From: Evansella sp. AB-P1
Lineage (GTDB): Bacteria > Bacillota > Bacilli > Bacillales > Salisediminibacteriaceae
DNA length: 64,000 bases
Assembly: GCF_029688925.1 (NCBI RefSeq)
Contig: NZ_JARUKY010000007.1
Location: 166,943 to 230,942, forward strand
Direction of reading: 5' to 3'
Shown here: positions 1 through 9,085 of the stretch, one piece after another
Layout: each line of letters starts with the position of its first letter
Position numbering within the stretch: position 1 is the stretch's first letter
Notes under the pieces: model-generated
What the model was told of the DNA's origin: nothing
The model's database searches: none
The model's input: only the letters and a program-made list of their open reading frames with translations
Position numbers and translations under genes: made by a program

Positions 1-24
1 CATTCGTTCCATTTGGATTAAAAT

Positions 25-82
25 CATTTTCATCCTCCATGGTGCAAATTCCACTTGCATGGGTGGTCTACCCTAAAATTTA
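25..82 (-). repeat. Short dispersed repeat, ATATTTTCA-ended family (degenerate copy)
   Basis: Read on the minus strand this matches the 60-bp element at 53173-53232: AGGGTAGACC, then ATGCAAGTG, then TTTGCACCATGG, then GATGAAAAT. Here the outer ends have decayed (TAAATTTTAGGG instead of TATTTTCAGGG). It lies just upstream of the DUF309 gene and could carry part of its leader. Confidence 0.7.
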
Positions 83-124
83 GTAACATGACCTTTTCTT
101 TAAAAATTAAATTAGGAGGATTCG

Positions 125-649
125 ATGAAACATTACCCTAAAGCCTATATTGAGTACTTACTTCACTTTCACGGAACGAGAGATTATTTTGAATGTCATG
201 AAATTATGGAAGAGTATTGGAAGGAAACTGGTTTTCAAAAACATTGGTTAGCATTAATTCAATTAGCTGTAGCTACATATCATGAAAGACAAGGGAATAT
301 AAAGGGAAGCCTTCGTATGTTTCAAAAAGTACTTGCTTACCTTCAGGTTGATAAGGTAGCCCTTTCACAAATTGGAATTGATGTTGGTACACTAGAAAGC
401 ATTGTAAACAAAAGGTTGAATAATTTAAAAAAAGGTGGTCCATATGAACCTCTAAATATTCCATTAGCAGACAAAGACTTAATTGATCTTTGTAAGAAGC
501 AATGTGGTGAGCAAAATCTAACATGGTGTTACGTAGAAGATATGGAGGACAAATCCTTAATCTTTAGACATAAGCTTAGAGATAGAACAGACGTAATTCA
601 TGAAAGATTATCTTCATTAAAACAAAAGGAAAGAGAAAGAAAAGGATAA
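125..649 (+). CDS. ypuF: DUF309 family protein (YpuF-like)
   Basis: A small soluble protein of 174 residues. The N-terminal half has the DUF309 signature, with HGTRDYFECHEIMEEYWKE near residues 16-34 followed by a helical segment (LIQLAVATYHERQGN). The family is all-helical and has no established reaction. AATTAGGAGG lies 5 nt before the ATG and fixes the start. In B. subtilis the homologue ypuF also sits beside the riboflavin genes, so the position supports the name. It is convergent with ribH and the two share a bidirectional terminator; its stop codon falls in that terminator's loop. The C-terminal KQKERERKG tail is partly encoded by the terminator stem. Confidence 0.8.
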   Translation: MKHYPKAYIEYLLHFHGTRDYFECHEIMEEYWKETGFQKHWLALIQLAVATYHERQGNIKGSLRMFQKVLAYLQVDKVALSQIGIDVGTLESIVNKRLNNLKKGGPYEPLNIPLADKDLIDLCKKQCGEQNLTWCYVEDMEDKSLIFRHKLRDRTDVIHERLSSLKQKERERKG

Positions 650-675
650 GATCATACCTTTTCTTTCTCTTTTTA
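630..675. terminator. Bidirectional terminator between ypuF and ribH
   Basis: A perfect 16-bp stem (630-645 with 657-672) has an 11-nt loop containing the ypuF stop codon. A/T runs on both sides let it serve both convergent genes. Confidence 0.85.
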
Positions 676-686
676 TGTTCAAAACC

Positions 687-1154
687 TTAATTAAAGCTCT
701 TCGATAAATTAGCCATTTCAATAGCTGAAACACCAGCTTCCCATCCTTTGTTCCCTGCTTTTGTACCTGCTCTTTCAACAGCTTGCTCAATTGTATCTGT
801 AGTAAGTACACCAAAGATAACCGGAATTCCAGTTGATAGGGATAAAGCAGCAACACCTTTTGAAACCTCACTACATACATAATCGAAATGAGGTGTGGAT
901 CCACGGATAACTGTCCCTAATGTAATGACAGCATCATAGTTACCTGATTCCGCCATTTTTTTCGCGATAATTGGAATTTCAAAAGCTCCAGGAACCCAAG
1001 CAATATCTACATCTGCATCTTCAATTCCATGGCGTATTAATGCATCCTGAGCCCCACCGAGTAATTTACTAGTAATAAATTCATTAAATCTACCTACTAC
1101 AATACCAACCTTTAATCCTGTTCCAACTAAATGTCCTTCAAATACTTTTCCCAT
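687..1154 (-). CDS. ribH: 6,7-dimethyl-8-ribityllumazine synthase
   Basis: Beta subunit of the riboflavin synthase complex. It condenses 5-amino-6-ribitylamino-uracil with 3,4-dihydroxybutanone 4-phosphate. The 155-residue length is normal for the family. Visible motifs are the substrate-binding GRFNEFIT near residues 21-28, VPGAFEIP near 54-61, [14 protein letters not shown] near 80-93 with the catalytic His at 89, and a C-terminal AGNKGWEA segment. GAGGAGG upstream sets the ATG. It is the last gene of the rib operon, 21 nt after ribBA, so it is controlled by the FMN riboswitch at 4485-4627. No ribT follows it; the terminator comes directly. Confidence 0.97.
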   Translation of the reverse strand: MGKVFEGHLVGTGLKVGIVVGRFNEFITSKLLGGAQDALIRHGIEDADVDIAWVPGAFEIPIIAKKMAESGNYDAVITLGTVIRGSTPHFDYVCSEVSKGVAALSLSTGIPVIFGVLTTDTIEQAVERAGTKAGNKGWEAGVSAIEMANLSKSFN

Positions 1155-1175
1155 TTCATTTTCCTCCTCAAATTA

Positions 1176-2369
1176 TTAAAAATGTAGTATATGTCCTAGT
1201 TTATTTTTTTTTGCTTTTAAATAATTTTCATTATCCTTTGAATAAGGGAGTTGTAATTGGATTCGTTCAACAATTTCTAAATCATATCCCTTTAGCCCTG
1301 TTATTTTTCTAGGGTTATTTGTTAATAAACACATTTTTCTTATCCCAAGATCTTGAAGGATTTGAGCTCCAATTCCGTAATCTCTTAAATCTGGGGCAAA
1401 ACCAAGTTTTTCATTTGCCTCTACCGTATCATAGCCTTCTTCCTGTAGTTTATAAGCTTTCATTTTATTTAACAACCCTATGCCACGACCTTCTTGTCGC
1501 ATATAAAGAAGCACACCTGACCCAGCCTCCTCAATTTGCTTTAAAGCAGCATGTAATTGTGGTCCACAATCACACCTTTGCGATCCAAATACATCCCCAG
1601 TTAAGCATTCAGAATGCACGCGAACAAGAGTAGGCATTTCACTACTTATTTCACCTTTAATGAGAGCAACGTGCTCCTTTCCATCAACAATATTGCTATA
1701 TCCAACTGCACGAAATTCTCCAAACTCCGTAGGTAATTCAATTTCCACTTCCCTTTGTATGAGTTTATCCTTTCGATTTCGATACTGAATAAGATCTTTA
1801 ATTGTGATCATTTTAAGATCGTGCTCATCTGCTATCTTTCGAAGATCGGGTACACGAGCCATGGAACCATCTTCCTTGATAATTTCACAAATGACACCTG
1901 CAGGCTTTGCACCACACATTCTCGCAAGGTCTACTGCTGCTTCCGTGTGCCCTGCTCGTCTTAATACACCCCCATCCTTTGCAATGAGTGGGAAGATATG
2001 ACCTGGTTTTTTATAATCACCTGGCTTTGTATTTTCATCAATTAGACTCATCACTGTTAAGGATCGTTCATGTGCAGAAATACCTGTTGCAATGTCCTTG
2101 TGATCTATACTCACTGTAAAAGCAGTTCCATGAGGGTCTGTATTATTATCTACCATTGGTACTAACTCCAGCTCTTCTGCCCTTTCTCTTGTTATAGGTG
2201 CGCAAACAAGTCCACGTCCATGGGTAATCATAAAGTTAATTACTTCTGGAGTTGCTTTCTCTGCAAGAGCAATAAAATCCCCTTCGTTTTCTCTATCTTC
2301 ATCATCACAGACAATGACAGATTTACCTTGCATTAATTCGTATATTGCTTCTTCAATTGAATCAAACAT
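1176..2369 (-). CDS. ribBA: Bifunctional 3,4-dihydroxybutanone-4-phosphate synthase / GTP cyclohydrolase II
   Basis: Supplies both precursors of riboflavin. The N-terminal half (about residues 1-200) is the DHBP synthase domain, with the [11 protein letters not shown] acidic metal-binding loop at 22-32 and [11 protein letters not shown] further on. The C-terminal half (about 205-397) is GTP cyclohydrolase II, with the zinc cysteines in [17 protein letters not shown] and the RQEGRGIGL substrate loop. The start follows TAGGAGG. It corresponds to B. subtilis ribA. It is the third gene of the operon, 22 nt from ribE. Both domains look intact. Confidence 0.97.
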   Translation of the reverse strand: MFDSIEEAIYELMQGKSVIVCDDEDRENEGDFIALAEKATPEVINFMITHGRGLVCAPITRERAEELELVPMVDNNTDPHGTAFTVSIDHKDIATGISAHERSLTVMSLIDENTKPGDYKKPGHIFPLIAKDGGVLRRAGHTEAAVDLARMCGAKPAGVICEIIKEDGSMARVPDLRKIADEHDLKMITIKDLIQYRNRKDKLIQREVEIELPTEFGEFRAVGYSNIVDGKEHVALIKGEISSEMPTLVRVHSECLTGDVFGSQRCDCGPQLHAALKQIEEAGSGVLLYMRQEGRGIGLLNKMKAYKLQEEGYDTVEANEKLGFAPDLRDYGIGAQILQDLGIRKMCLLTNNPRKITGLKGYDLEIVERIQLQLPYSKDNENYLKAKKNKLGHILHF

Positions 2370-2391
2370 CGTCGTTCCTCCTATCTATAAA

Positions 2392-3045
2392 TTAAAAGCC
2401 GTTTTCTTTTAGAAAGCTTTCTGATAACTTCCCAGATAAATTCTCTGAACTGATAGTTCTTTGTGAGATTAATTCTTCTATATATTTTGCTAGCATGTCA
2501 CATTCTACATTCACAATATCTCCTTGTCCTTTGTTACCGATAATAGTCTCTTGTATCGTATGTGGAATGATCGAAATAGTAAAAGATTTATCAGTTAAAC
2601 CAAAAATGGTTAAACTCGTTCCGTCAACTGCAACACTACCCTTCATCATCATATATTTTCTTAATGAAGGATCTACTTCAATTTCGTAATAAACAGCATT
2701 ATGTTCCTGGTGTTTAGATAAAATTTTTCCAATACCATCTACATGACCGGTTACAAAATGTCCTCCAAATCGTCCGTTCGCTGACATAGCTCTCTCTAAA
2801 TTAACAGTAGACCCTACTGTTAATTCTCGAAGGCTAGTTCCTTTTACTGTTTCTGGCATAATGTCAACAGAAAATGAGTTCTTATCAAAGGCTGTTACTG
2901 TTAAACATACCCCATTTACAGCTATACTATCGCCTAATTGTACATCTGATAAAATATGCTTTGCACGAATATTCATTACGATAGAATCACCTGTCTGTTT
3001 CATTTTCTGAATCGTGCCTTTTTCTTCAATGATCCCTGTAAACAT
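2392..3045 (-). CDS. ribE: Riboflavin synthase alpha chain
   Basis: Dismutates two molecules of dimethylribityllumazine to riboflavin. It shows the two lumazine-binding repeats of the family: MFTGIIEEKG at the N-terminus with NGVCLTV near residues 44-50, and a second barrel near 98-195 with GHVDGIG and DGTSLTI. The 217-residue length is usual. AAAGGAGAG upstream supports the ATG. It lies 5 nt downstream of ribD, which suggests translational coupling, and 22 nt before ribBA. Confidence 0.96.
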   Translation of the reverse strand: MFTGIIEEKGTIQKMKQTGDSIVMNIRAKHILSDVQLGDSIAVNGVCLTVTAFDKNSFSVDIMPETVKGTSLRELTVGSTVNLERAMSANGRFGGHFVTGHVDGIGKILSKHQEHNAVYYEIEVDPSLRKYMMMKGSVAVDGTSLTIFGLTDKSFTISIIPHTIQETIIGNKGQGDIVNVECDMLAKYIEELISQRTISSENLSGKLSESFLKENGF

Positions 3046-3050
3046 GTATA

Positions 3051-4133
3051 TTACTCTCCTTTCGTAAGAACAAGCTTCACATCATTTCCAGTTCTTTCAA
3101 CAGAGTTAATTTTTAACATAGTCGCGTCTTTCAAATGTAAAATACCTTTTCCCGAAAAAGAGGTTAAAGCATCTTTCCCTCCAATTATAAGAGGGGCTAA
3201 ATAGACAATAACTTGTTGAAAATCACCGTTTTGAAGAAAAGCATCATTTATTGTACTTCCTCCTTCTACTAATAAAGAGGAAATCTGATTTTCCCCTAAA
3301 TATGTAAGGAGGTCTGAAATGATAATCTTTTTACTATTTAATACAATAACTTTTACTCCTGCGTCTTCTAACTTTTGTATTTTTTGTGCATTTGTATGAT
3401 TTGTAGTAAATATCCATGTAGGAGCCAGTTGGTCTGTTACTACTTTTGCAGTTTCAGGTGTTCTCAGCTTATGATCTAACACTATTCGTATTGGATTCTT
3501 TCCCCCTTCATTTAATCTTGTAGTTAAAGAAGGATTGTCTGCAAGAATAGTATTTACCCCAACGAGAATAGCATCGTTTATGTGTCTAAGTTGGTGAGAA
3601 TCGTACCTTGATTCTTCACATGTAATCCACTGACTTTCCCCTTTACTAGTTGCAATTTTCCCATCCAAGCTAGTTGCTGATTTTAAGGTGACAAAAGGCT
3701 TACCTGTTTGTATATAATGAAAAAACACTTGATTTAGACGATCTGCCTCCTCTTTCATAATATCCACCTCTACATCAATTCCAGCTTGACGTAGTCTATC
3801 TATTCCATTTCCTGCAACCTTAGGGTTAGGGTCTGTAGACGCAATATATACTTTTTTTATCCCTGCTTCTATCACTGCATCTGCACAAGGTGGGGTTTTT
3901 CCAAAATGGGAGCAAGGTTCTAAAGTAACATACATCGTTGCATTTTTCGCTTTTTCTCCAGCCATTTGTAGTGCATGCCGTTCAGCATGTGGCTCACCAG
4001 CTTTCAAATGTGCTCCCATTCCAACAATTTGATTATTTCTTACAATAATAGCACCAACTACAGGATTGGGAGACGTTTGACCATGTGTTGAACGAGCTAA
4101 ATCAATAGCCATTTTCATGAATGTATTTTCCAA
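3051..4133 (-). CDS. ribD: Bifunctional diaminohydroxyphosphoribosylaminopyrimidine deaminase / 5-amino-6-(5-phosphoribosylamino)uracil reductase
   Basis: Carries out the second and third steps of riboflavin synthesis. The N-terminal zinc deaminase domain has HAERHAL near residues 49-55 and EPCSHFGKTPPC, with the zinc cysteines, near 72-83. The C-terminal reductase domain begins near 140 with TLKSATSLDGKIA. The start is a TTG preceded by GAGGTGTGATTAG; no better ATG fits the deaminase N-terminus. It is the first gene of the operon, about 100 nt after the riboswitch terminator. Confidence 0.96.
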   Translation of the reverse strand: MENTFMKMAIDLARSTHGQTSPNPVVGAIIVRNNQIVGMGAHLKAGEPHAERHALQMAGEKAKNATMYVTLEPCSHFGKTPPCADAVIEAGIKKVYIASTDPNPKVAGNGIDRLRQAGIDVEVDIMKEEADRLNQVFFHYIQTGKPFVTLKSATSLDGKIATSKGESQWITCEESRYDSHQLRHINDAILVGVNTILADNPSLTTRLNEGGKNPIRIVLDHKLRTPETAKVVTDQLAPTWIFTTNHTNAQKIQKLEDAGVKVIVLNSKKIIISDLLTYLGENQISSLLVEGGSTINDAFLQNGDFQQVIVYLAPLIIGGKDALTSFSGKGILHLKDATMLKINSVERTGNDVKLVLTKGE

Positions 4134-4242
4134 CTAATCACACCTCTTTTCATTTCCCCTTGTAAAAGGATAGTACTACTTTAATAGAAAGTTGTTTTTG
4201 GTGAACAATGTATACTTTTACGTAAAAGAAATCGTAAAGCGC

Positions 4243-4274
4243 AAAAAAACCTGAAGGTATAGAAATCCTCCAGG
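4243..4274 (-). terminator. Riboswitch-controlled terminator in the ribD leader
   Basis: On the minus strand CCTGGAGG pairs with CCTTCAGG (8 bp, one G-T) and is followed by seven T. It lies between the FMN aptamer and ribD, where FMN-bound leaders stop transcription. The region between aptamer and terminator presumably holds the antiterminator; I did not fold it. Confidence 0.8.
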
Positions 4275-4484
4275 AAAGAAATATAATCAGAAAAACGAAG
4301 TATAGAACTTTTTGCATAGCAAAACCAACTGATAACCATGAACTTAGCTACCAGATAATAACAATTGTTTCCTTTGTCCATTCCAATACATATTCTGAAA
4401 TATTTCATTCTAAAAGAAAATAGCATTCTTCCTTTAAAAATGGACAAACTACTCCAATTATAATCTACTTCATTTTTACCGAAA

Positions 4485-4627
4485 ATCCTTCTCCCATCCA
4501 GACTATACTGTCGGCCCTGGTTTTGCACCAGATCCACCGTTCCTTAAATAAGCAACGGGTCACGGGCTTAGAAGCTTCATTGCTTCATCACCGCCGGTTG
4601 GGAATTGCACCCGACCCCGAAGGTTAC
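4485..4627 (-). promoter_or_regulatory. FMN riboswitch (RFN element)
   Basis: The minus strand carries the conserved RFN blocks in order: CTTCGGGG at the 5' side, CGGGTGCAATTCCCAACC, GGCGGTGATGA, AGCCCGTGACCCG, TGGTGCAAAACCAGGGC, GACAGTATAGTCTGGATGGG and a closing AGAAGGAT. It senses FMN and switches the downstream terminator at 4243-4274, so it represses ribD-ribE-ribBA-ribH when flavin is plentiful. All core segments appear intact. Confidence 0.96.
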
Positions 4628-4657
4628 GATAAATAATATCCATATTTGATTATGTTT

Positions 4658-4666
4658 ATTATATCA
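4658..4666 (-). promoter_or_regulatory. Candidate extended -10 promoter of the rib operon
   Basis: The minus strand reads TGATATAAT, a TGn-extended SigA -10 box, about 30 nt upstream of the FMN aptamer. No convincing -35 was found at 17 nt, as often happens with extended -10 promoters. Confidence 0.55.
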
Positions 4667-4734
4667 CAAAGGTTGAAATGAATGTTGTAATTTCGCTTTT
4701 ATTTAGCTTACTTTGAATAAGCTGCAAAAAATAA

Positions 4735-4774
4735 AAAACACCTCATAACTAAAACATCAGCTGTAAGGTGTTTT
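4735..4774 (-). terminator. Terminator after ppiB
   Basis: AAAACACCT (plus strand) pairs with AGGTGTTTT across a 22-nt loop, 18 nt beyond the ppiB stop. The A run on the plus strand gives a T tail for the minus transcript. Confidence 0.75.
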
Positions 4775-4791
4775 ATAAATAATGCATTTAT

Positions 4792-5229
4792 TTATTCTTC
4801 GTCAAAAACCTTTACTTGTTCCATAACATCACCTTGCTTAATTCTTAATACCGTTTCCATTCCTTCTGTAACTTGTCCAAAAACAGTATGAACTCCGTCT
4901 AAGTGTGGTTGTGGTTCATGAACAATAAAAAATTGACTACTTCCTGTATCTTTCCCAGCATGGGCCATAGATAAGGATCCAGCTACATGCTTATGAGGAT
5001 TACCTTCTGTTTCACATTTAATGTTCGTACCACTTCCACCAGTACCTGTTCCATAAGGACATCCACCTTGTGCAACAAATCCCGGAATGACACGGTGAAA
5101 TGTTATCCCGTTATAGAATCCTTCGTTAGCTAGTTTTTCAAAATTAGCTACTGTTCCTGGTGCTTCATTTGGAAAAAATTCAATTTGAATTTTTTCTCCA
5201 TTTTCCATAGTAATTGTACCTTTTTTCAT
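4792..5229 (-). CDS. ppiB: Cyclophilin-type peptidyl-prolyl cis-trans isomerase
   Basis: A cytosolic cyclophilin that speeds cis-trans isomerisation of peptidyl-proline bonds. At 145 residues it is the usual compact bacterial form. Motifs are [15 protein letters not shown] near residues 44-58, including the catalytic Arg of the FHR motif, then GSLSMAHAG near 83-91, SSQFFIV near 97-103 and LDGVHTVFG near 113-121. TAGGAGG sets the ATG. It is a single-gene unit between lysA and the rib operon, as in related bacilli. Confidence 0.95.
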   Translation of the reverse strand: MKKGTITMENGEKIQIEFFPNEAPGTVANFEKLANEGFYNGITFHRVIPGFVAQGGCPYGTGTGGSGTNIKCETEGNPHKHVAGSLSMAHAGKDTGSSQFFIVHEPQPHLDGVHTVFGQVTEGMETVLRIKQGDVMEQVKVFDEE

Positions 5230-5294
5230 ACTAATTTATCCTCCTATGTAGTTTCAATTTCTAAGCCTATCTAATTGTACAATAAATTATTACA

Positions 5295-5334
5295 GAAAGA
5301 AAACAAGACGAAAAAATACGACTTGTTTTCTTTC
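5295..5334. terminator. Terminator after lysA
   Basis: A 13-bp perfect stem (5295-5307 with 5322-5334, GAAAGAAAACAAG) lies 24 nt beyond the lysA stop, between lysA and ppiB. Confidence 0.7.
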
Positions 5335-5357
5335 CCTATAATTATAATCTTTGTTTA

Positions 5358-6707
5358 TTAAAATTTGATCGAATCTTTTTTTAAAGATTTAGAGCTACTT
5401 TTTTTTTGATAAGATGTTTCATTTTTAACTAAATCCTCAAAAGATTCTCTTTGAATAACACATTGTTCTTCACTGTTTTCAACAAAAACAACAGCAGGTC
5501 GAAGTATACGATTATAATTATTGGACATGGAATAGCCGTAAGCCCCTGTAGATGAGACTGCTAATAAATCTCCAATTTCCACTTTAGGTAATTCTATATC
5601 CCAAATAAGCATATCGCCACTTTCACAACATTTTCCAGCTATAGATACTTTTTCTTCATTTTGTTCATTCATTTTGTTCGCAACGAATGCTTCGTATTTC
5701 GCCTGATATAAAGCCGGTCTGATATTGTCAGTCATGCCTCCATCAACAGAGACATAAGATCGAACCCCTGGAATATCCTTTCTTGAACCAATAGAATAAA
5801 TAGTTGTCCCTGCTTCTCCAACAAGTGCTCTCCCTGGTTCAATCCAGATTTCCGGAGTACTTAATTCATTTTTTTTCGTATGTTGTTCTACAGCATCTAT
5901 CATTGCGTTTACATATTGCTCTAATGGTAATGGACGATCCTCTTTTGTGTAACGAATTCCGAAGCCTCCCCCTAAATTCAGAACTCGTGGTTCAAAGCCT
6001 AACGTATTCTTCCACTCTATAAGGTACTTATAAATTTCATTAATTGCTGAAGTAAAGCCATCTGTTTCAAATATTTGCGATCCTATATGGGAATGTACCC
6101 CTTCTAAATGAATATATTGGTGGTTTTGAATTTGTGTAATGGCTTTTGAAGCCTGACCACTTTGAATATCAAAACCAAACTTTGAGTCTTCCTGTCCAGT
6201 AGATATATATTCATGGGTATGTGCTTCCACCCCTGGTGTAATACGAATTAACACCTTCATTTCTTTTTTTAGGGATTCTGTTAATGCCATTAACCATGAA
6301 AGCTCTGTAAAGTTATCAACAACGATACAGCCAATACCTTCTTTTATAGCCATCTCTAGTTCATCAGGAGACTTATTATTGCCGTGGAAATGAATTCTTC
6401 CCACTGGAAAACCTGCTTTCAAAGCTGTGTATAACTCTCCACCTGATACAACATCTAAACTTAAGCCAAGGTCATCCACTAATTGCACCATAGCAATACA
6501 ACTAAAAGCTTTGCTTGCATAGGCAACTTGGTTTTTAATTCCTCTTGTCTCAAATGCACTCTTGAATTGTTGAGCACGAGCACAAATATCTTCTACATCA
6601 TATACATATAGCGGTGTCCCATATTTTTCCACTAACAGTGTTGTATCAATTCCGCCAATTTCTAAATTGCCGACATTATTTACTTTACTTGTTCCATATA
6701 ACCCCAT
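5358..6707 (-). CDS. lysA: Diaminopimelate decarboxylase
   Basis: A PLP enzyme that converts meso-diaminopimelate to lysine, the last step of the pathway. The N-terminal alanine-racemase-type barrel contains the PLP lysine in YASKAFSC, and HFHGNNKS and GGGFGI mark the cofactor pocket. The C-terminal beta domain has EPGRALVG and CESGD. I placed the start at the ATG at 6707 (MGLYGTSKV), 8 nt after GAGGAGAG; the in-frame ATG 24 nt upstream has no good ribosome site. The C-terminus has a Ser/Lys-rich tail (KKSSSKSLKKD) beyond the conserved domain. It lies downstream of the spoVA operon, as in B. subtilis, but a terminator separates the two. Confidence 0.95.
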   Translation of the reverse strand: MGLYGTSKVNNVGNLEIGGIDTTLLVEKYGTPLYVYDVEDICARAQQFKSAFETRGIKNQVAYASKAFSCIAMVQLVDDLGLSLDVVSGGELYTALKAGFPVGRIHFHGNNKSPDELEMAIKEGIGCIVVDNFTELSWLMALTESLKKEMKVLIRITPGVEAHTHEYISTGQEDSKFGFDIQSGQASKAITQIQNHQYIHLEGVHSHIGSQIFETDGFTSAINEIYKYLIEWKNTLGFEPRVLNLGGGFGIRYTKEDRPLPLEQYVNAMIDAVEQHTKKNELSTPEIWIEPGRALVGEAGTTIYSIGSRKDIPGVRSYVSVDGGMTDNIRPALYQAKYEAFVANKMNEQNEEKVSIAGKCCESGDMLIWDIELPKVEIGDLLAVSSTGAYGYSMSNNYNRILRPAVVFVENSEEQCVIQRESFEDLVKNETSYQKKSSSKSLKKDSIKF

Positions 6708-6797
6708 ATTTCTTCTCTCCTCATCCCTCATTTTTCATTATGCACCTTTATCTACTCGTTCCCTTAAAACATACGTTTAACGATGAGGTATACTCTA

Positions 6798-6819
6798 TTT
6801 TAAGTTTTAAAACTTAAAA
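6798..6819. repeat. Perfect 22-bp AT palindrome
   Basis: The sequence is its own reverse complement, TTTTAAGTTTT followed by AAAACTTAAAA. It abuts the spoVAF terminator hairpin and lies about 90 bp upstream of lysA. It could be the A/T tail of a bidirectional terminator or a protein-binding site; nothing decides between them. Confidence 0.5.
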
Positions 6820-6852
6820 GGATAACGGAGGCGAATCACTTCCGTTATCCTT
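6818..6852 (-). terminator. Terminator after the spoVA operon
   Basis: AAGGATAACGGA pairs perfectly with TCCGTTATCCTT (12 bp) across an 11-nt loop. On the minus strand it is followed by TTAAGTTTT. It lies 146 nt past spoVAF. Confidence 0.65.
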
Positions 6853-6997
6853 GACGTGTAAACTATCTATTCCTATCGTCATCTATCGGATAGTGCTTCA
6901 CTACATTGTAGTGAAATGCGCTACGCTTTTTCTACTATAAAAGCTTAATTTATCGCCTTCAACAATACCATATCTCTTATTTTGTTTCAATCCTTTT

Positions 6998-8485
6998 CTA
7001 CGCAGGTCCTTGTTTAATGGGATCCTGTGGTTTTACAATGCTAGGACGACGTCGCTTCATTGGTACCCCTTGTCGTATTACTATATCTAATAATGCTTTT
7101 GGATAAAATGGTAAGAACGGCCATAAATATGGTACATTTAACGATTTGATTAATGCTAGAAAAATAAAGAAGATTGTTGTACCTATTATAAAGCCTGGAG
7201 CTTTAAATATTGCTACTAAAATAATTAGAGCTAATCGTAACATTTTTAGGGCTAAAGATAACTCATAACTTGGTGTTGCAAACATTCCTATTGCCCCTAC
7301 AGCAACATAAAGTATAACTTCAGGTACAAGTAACCCAACTTCTATTGCAATCTCCCCAATCAGCAGGGCTGCAACTAAACCTAGTGCTGTCGCTAATGGT
7401 GATGGTGTATGAATAGCAGCCATCCTTAATAGCTCTATCCCTAATTCGGCTATAACGATCTGAGCAAATACTGGTATATTTGTCGTTTCATTTGGTCCAA
7501 TAAAATCTAAAGTCTCTGGCAGCAAAGAAGGTTGCATCACCATTAATAGCCATAATGGAAGTATAAATAAAGAGAATAACATCCCAACAAAGCGAACCCA
7601 TCTTAAAAATGTTCCAACAAAAGGGGCTTGTCTAAATTCTTCCGCATGCTGAACATGATGAAAGAACGTTGTTGGAAAAATAATTACACTTGGAGAGGCA
7701 TCCACGATAACGAGAACGTGTCCCTCTAATAAATGTGTTGCTGCCACATCTGGTCTTTCTGTATATCTCACTATTGGAAAAGGATTATTTCCTTGTTTTA
7801 CAACAAACTCTTCAACAACTTTATCTGCCATTGTTAACCCATCAATGTCTATTGCCTCGAGTTCTTTTCGAATGATATTAACGAGGTTAGGATCGGCAAC
7901 GCCATCAATATAACTAATACATATATCCGTTTTTGAACGTGCCCCTACTTTCATTATTTCATGACGAAGCTTCTCATCACGAATTCTTCTTCGGGTTAAA
8001 GCCGTATTTTCAATGATGTTTTCCGTATAGCCATCGCGACTTCCACGGACTACCCTTTCTGTATCTGGCTCTTCTGGTCCTCTACCAGGATAACTACGCA
8101 CATCTACAACAAGTGCATCAGATTCTCCCTCGACTAAAATGAAAACTAGACCAGATAACATATGGGTAAGCGCTTCCCCCATATTACCCACATGTTCAAC
8201 CTGTACATGTGTTAAGCGGTTTTCAATTTGATCTTTTACTCTATTCTCTTTTGTTTCATTTGCATCCAAATACATTAATTCTTTTAACAATTCAACAACA
8301 TATTGAATATCACATAGACCATTTACAAAATAAAAATGAACTTCTTTATCCAATATGTATAATTTCCTAACTCCTACATCAAAGCTTGTTCCAATACCAA
8401 TTCGTTCGGTGATTCGCTTTTCGTTTTCCCTTAGATCACGACTAAAAACATCATTTTCATCGATTTTTTTCACTTTTGAACTCAT
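6998..8485 (-). CDS. spoVAF: Stage V sporulation protein AF (GerA-family membrane protein)
   Basis: A spore inner-membrane protein of the GerA/SpoVAF family (GerABKA fold), 495 residues. The soluble N-terminal part covers about residues 1-290, with TGNYTENII-like family blocks at DGYTENIIENTALTRRRIRDE. About five hydrophobic segments follow between 295 and 460, and a basic proline-rich tail contains MKRRRPSIVKPQDP. It is the last gene of the spoVA operon; its ATG overlaps the spoVAEa stop by 4 nt and AAAGGAGTGG precedes it. It probably acts with germinant receptors and the SpoVA dipicolinate channel during germination, by homology. Confidence 0.93.
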   Translation of the reverse strand: MSSKVKKIDENDVFSRDLRENEKRITERIGIGTSFDVGVRKLYILDKEVHFYFVNGLCDIQYVVELLKELMYLDANETKENRVKDQIENRLTHVQVEHVGNMGEALTHMLSGLVFILVEGESDALVVDVRSYPGRGPEEPDTERVVRGSRDGYTENIIENTALTRRRIRDEKLRHEIMKVGARSKTDICISYIDGVADPNLVNIIRKELEAIDIDGLTMADKVVEEFVVKQGNNPFPIVRYTERPDVAATHLLEGHVLVIVDASPSVIIFPTTFFHHVQHAEEFRQAPFVGTFLRWVRFVGMLFSLFILPLWLLMVMQPSLLPETLDFIGPNETTNIPVFAQIVIAELGIELLRMAAIHTPSPLATALGLVAALLIGEIAIEVGLLVPEVILYVAVGAIGMFATPSYELSLALKMLRLALIILVAIFKAPGFIIGTTIFFIFLALIKSLNVPYLWPFLPFYPKALLDIVIRQGVPMKRRRPSIVKPQDPIKQGPA

Positions 8486-9048
8486 TGGTTTCCACTCCTT
8501 TCTAAGATTAATTCCACTGCTTGCTTTGTAATTGGAGCACCAAGCTTTACTGAATCACGCCCACCCATTTTGCCAATGTCACCAATCCCGACTATAAAGG
8601 GAAGAGATAATTGATCTAATACGTAAACCGTATCGCCTCTAATTCGTCCTATTTCCGTATCCATAATCCCGTCTTTGTCTACACCATATTCTGTGATTAC
8701 ACCATTTTTATCGATACTTACATCAACTCTTGTCCATTCGTGGGAGAATGACTGTGATGCAACTGCGATTGCTCCTAAAACATTTATGTCAGAGGATGCA
8801 ACAACCTCCATTAAAGCCGTTTCACCGTACCCTTCCTCTGGAAATCCGCAATCGTCAAATAATACTAGAATCGGCTCTTTTTCAGCATCTTTTATAAGCT
8901 TTATTAACTGTTGTCCTGTTACTTTCGTTGGATTACCTCCTGATTCCATAATGAGATGACAATTAAGTGATTGGGCTACACTTTTTACTGCTTCCTTTGC
9001 AGATTCATCTCCATCAGTGATTAATATAACCCTCTTCTTCTTTTTCAT
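8482..9048 (-). CDS. spoVAEA: Stage V sporulation protein AEa
   Basis: A soluble 188-residue protein of the spoVA operon. It starts with KKRVILITDGDESAKEAVK, resembling a nucleotide-fold beta strand with DGD, and continues with FDDCGFPEEGYGETALMEVV near residues 65-84 and IGDIGKMGGRDS near 157-168, blocks typical of SpoVAEa. It belongs to the dipicolinic acid uptake/release locus; its own role is not established. AAGGAG precedes the ATG, and the stop overlaps the spoVAF start. SpoVAC, SpoVAD and SpoVAEb, which normally sit between spoVAB and this gene, are missing here. Confidence 0.92.
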   Translation of the reverse strand: MKKKKRVILITDGDESAKEAVKSVAQSLNCHLIMESGGNPTKVTGQQLIKLIKDAEKEPILVLFDDCGFPEEGYGETALMEVVASSDINVLGAIAVASQSFSHEWTRVDVSIDKNGVITEYGVDKDGIMDTEIGRIRGDTVYVLDQLSLPFIVGIGDIGKMGGRDSVKLGAPITKQAVELILERSGNQ

Positions 9049-9085
9049 GTGTAAACAACTCCTTGTTTAGTTGCTTTTGAGATTA

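Noticed and set aside
4181..4537. An open frame of 118 codons on the minus strand in the ribD leader
   Set aside because: It overlaps the FMN riboswitch and its terminator, and has no ribosome site; the RNA explains the sequence.
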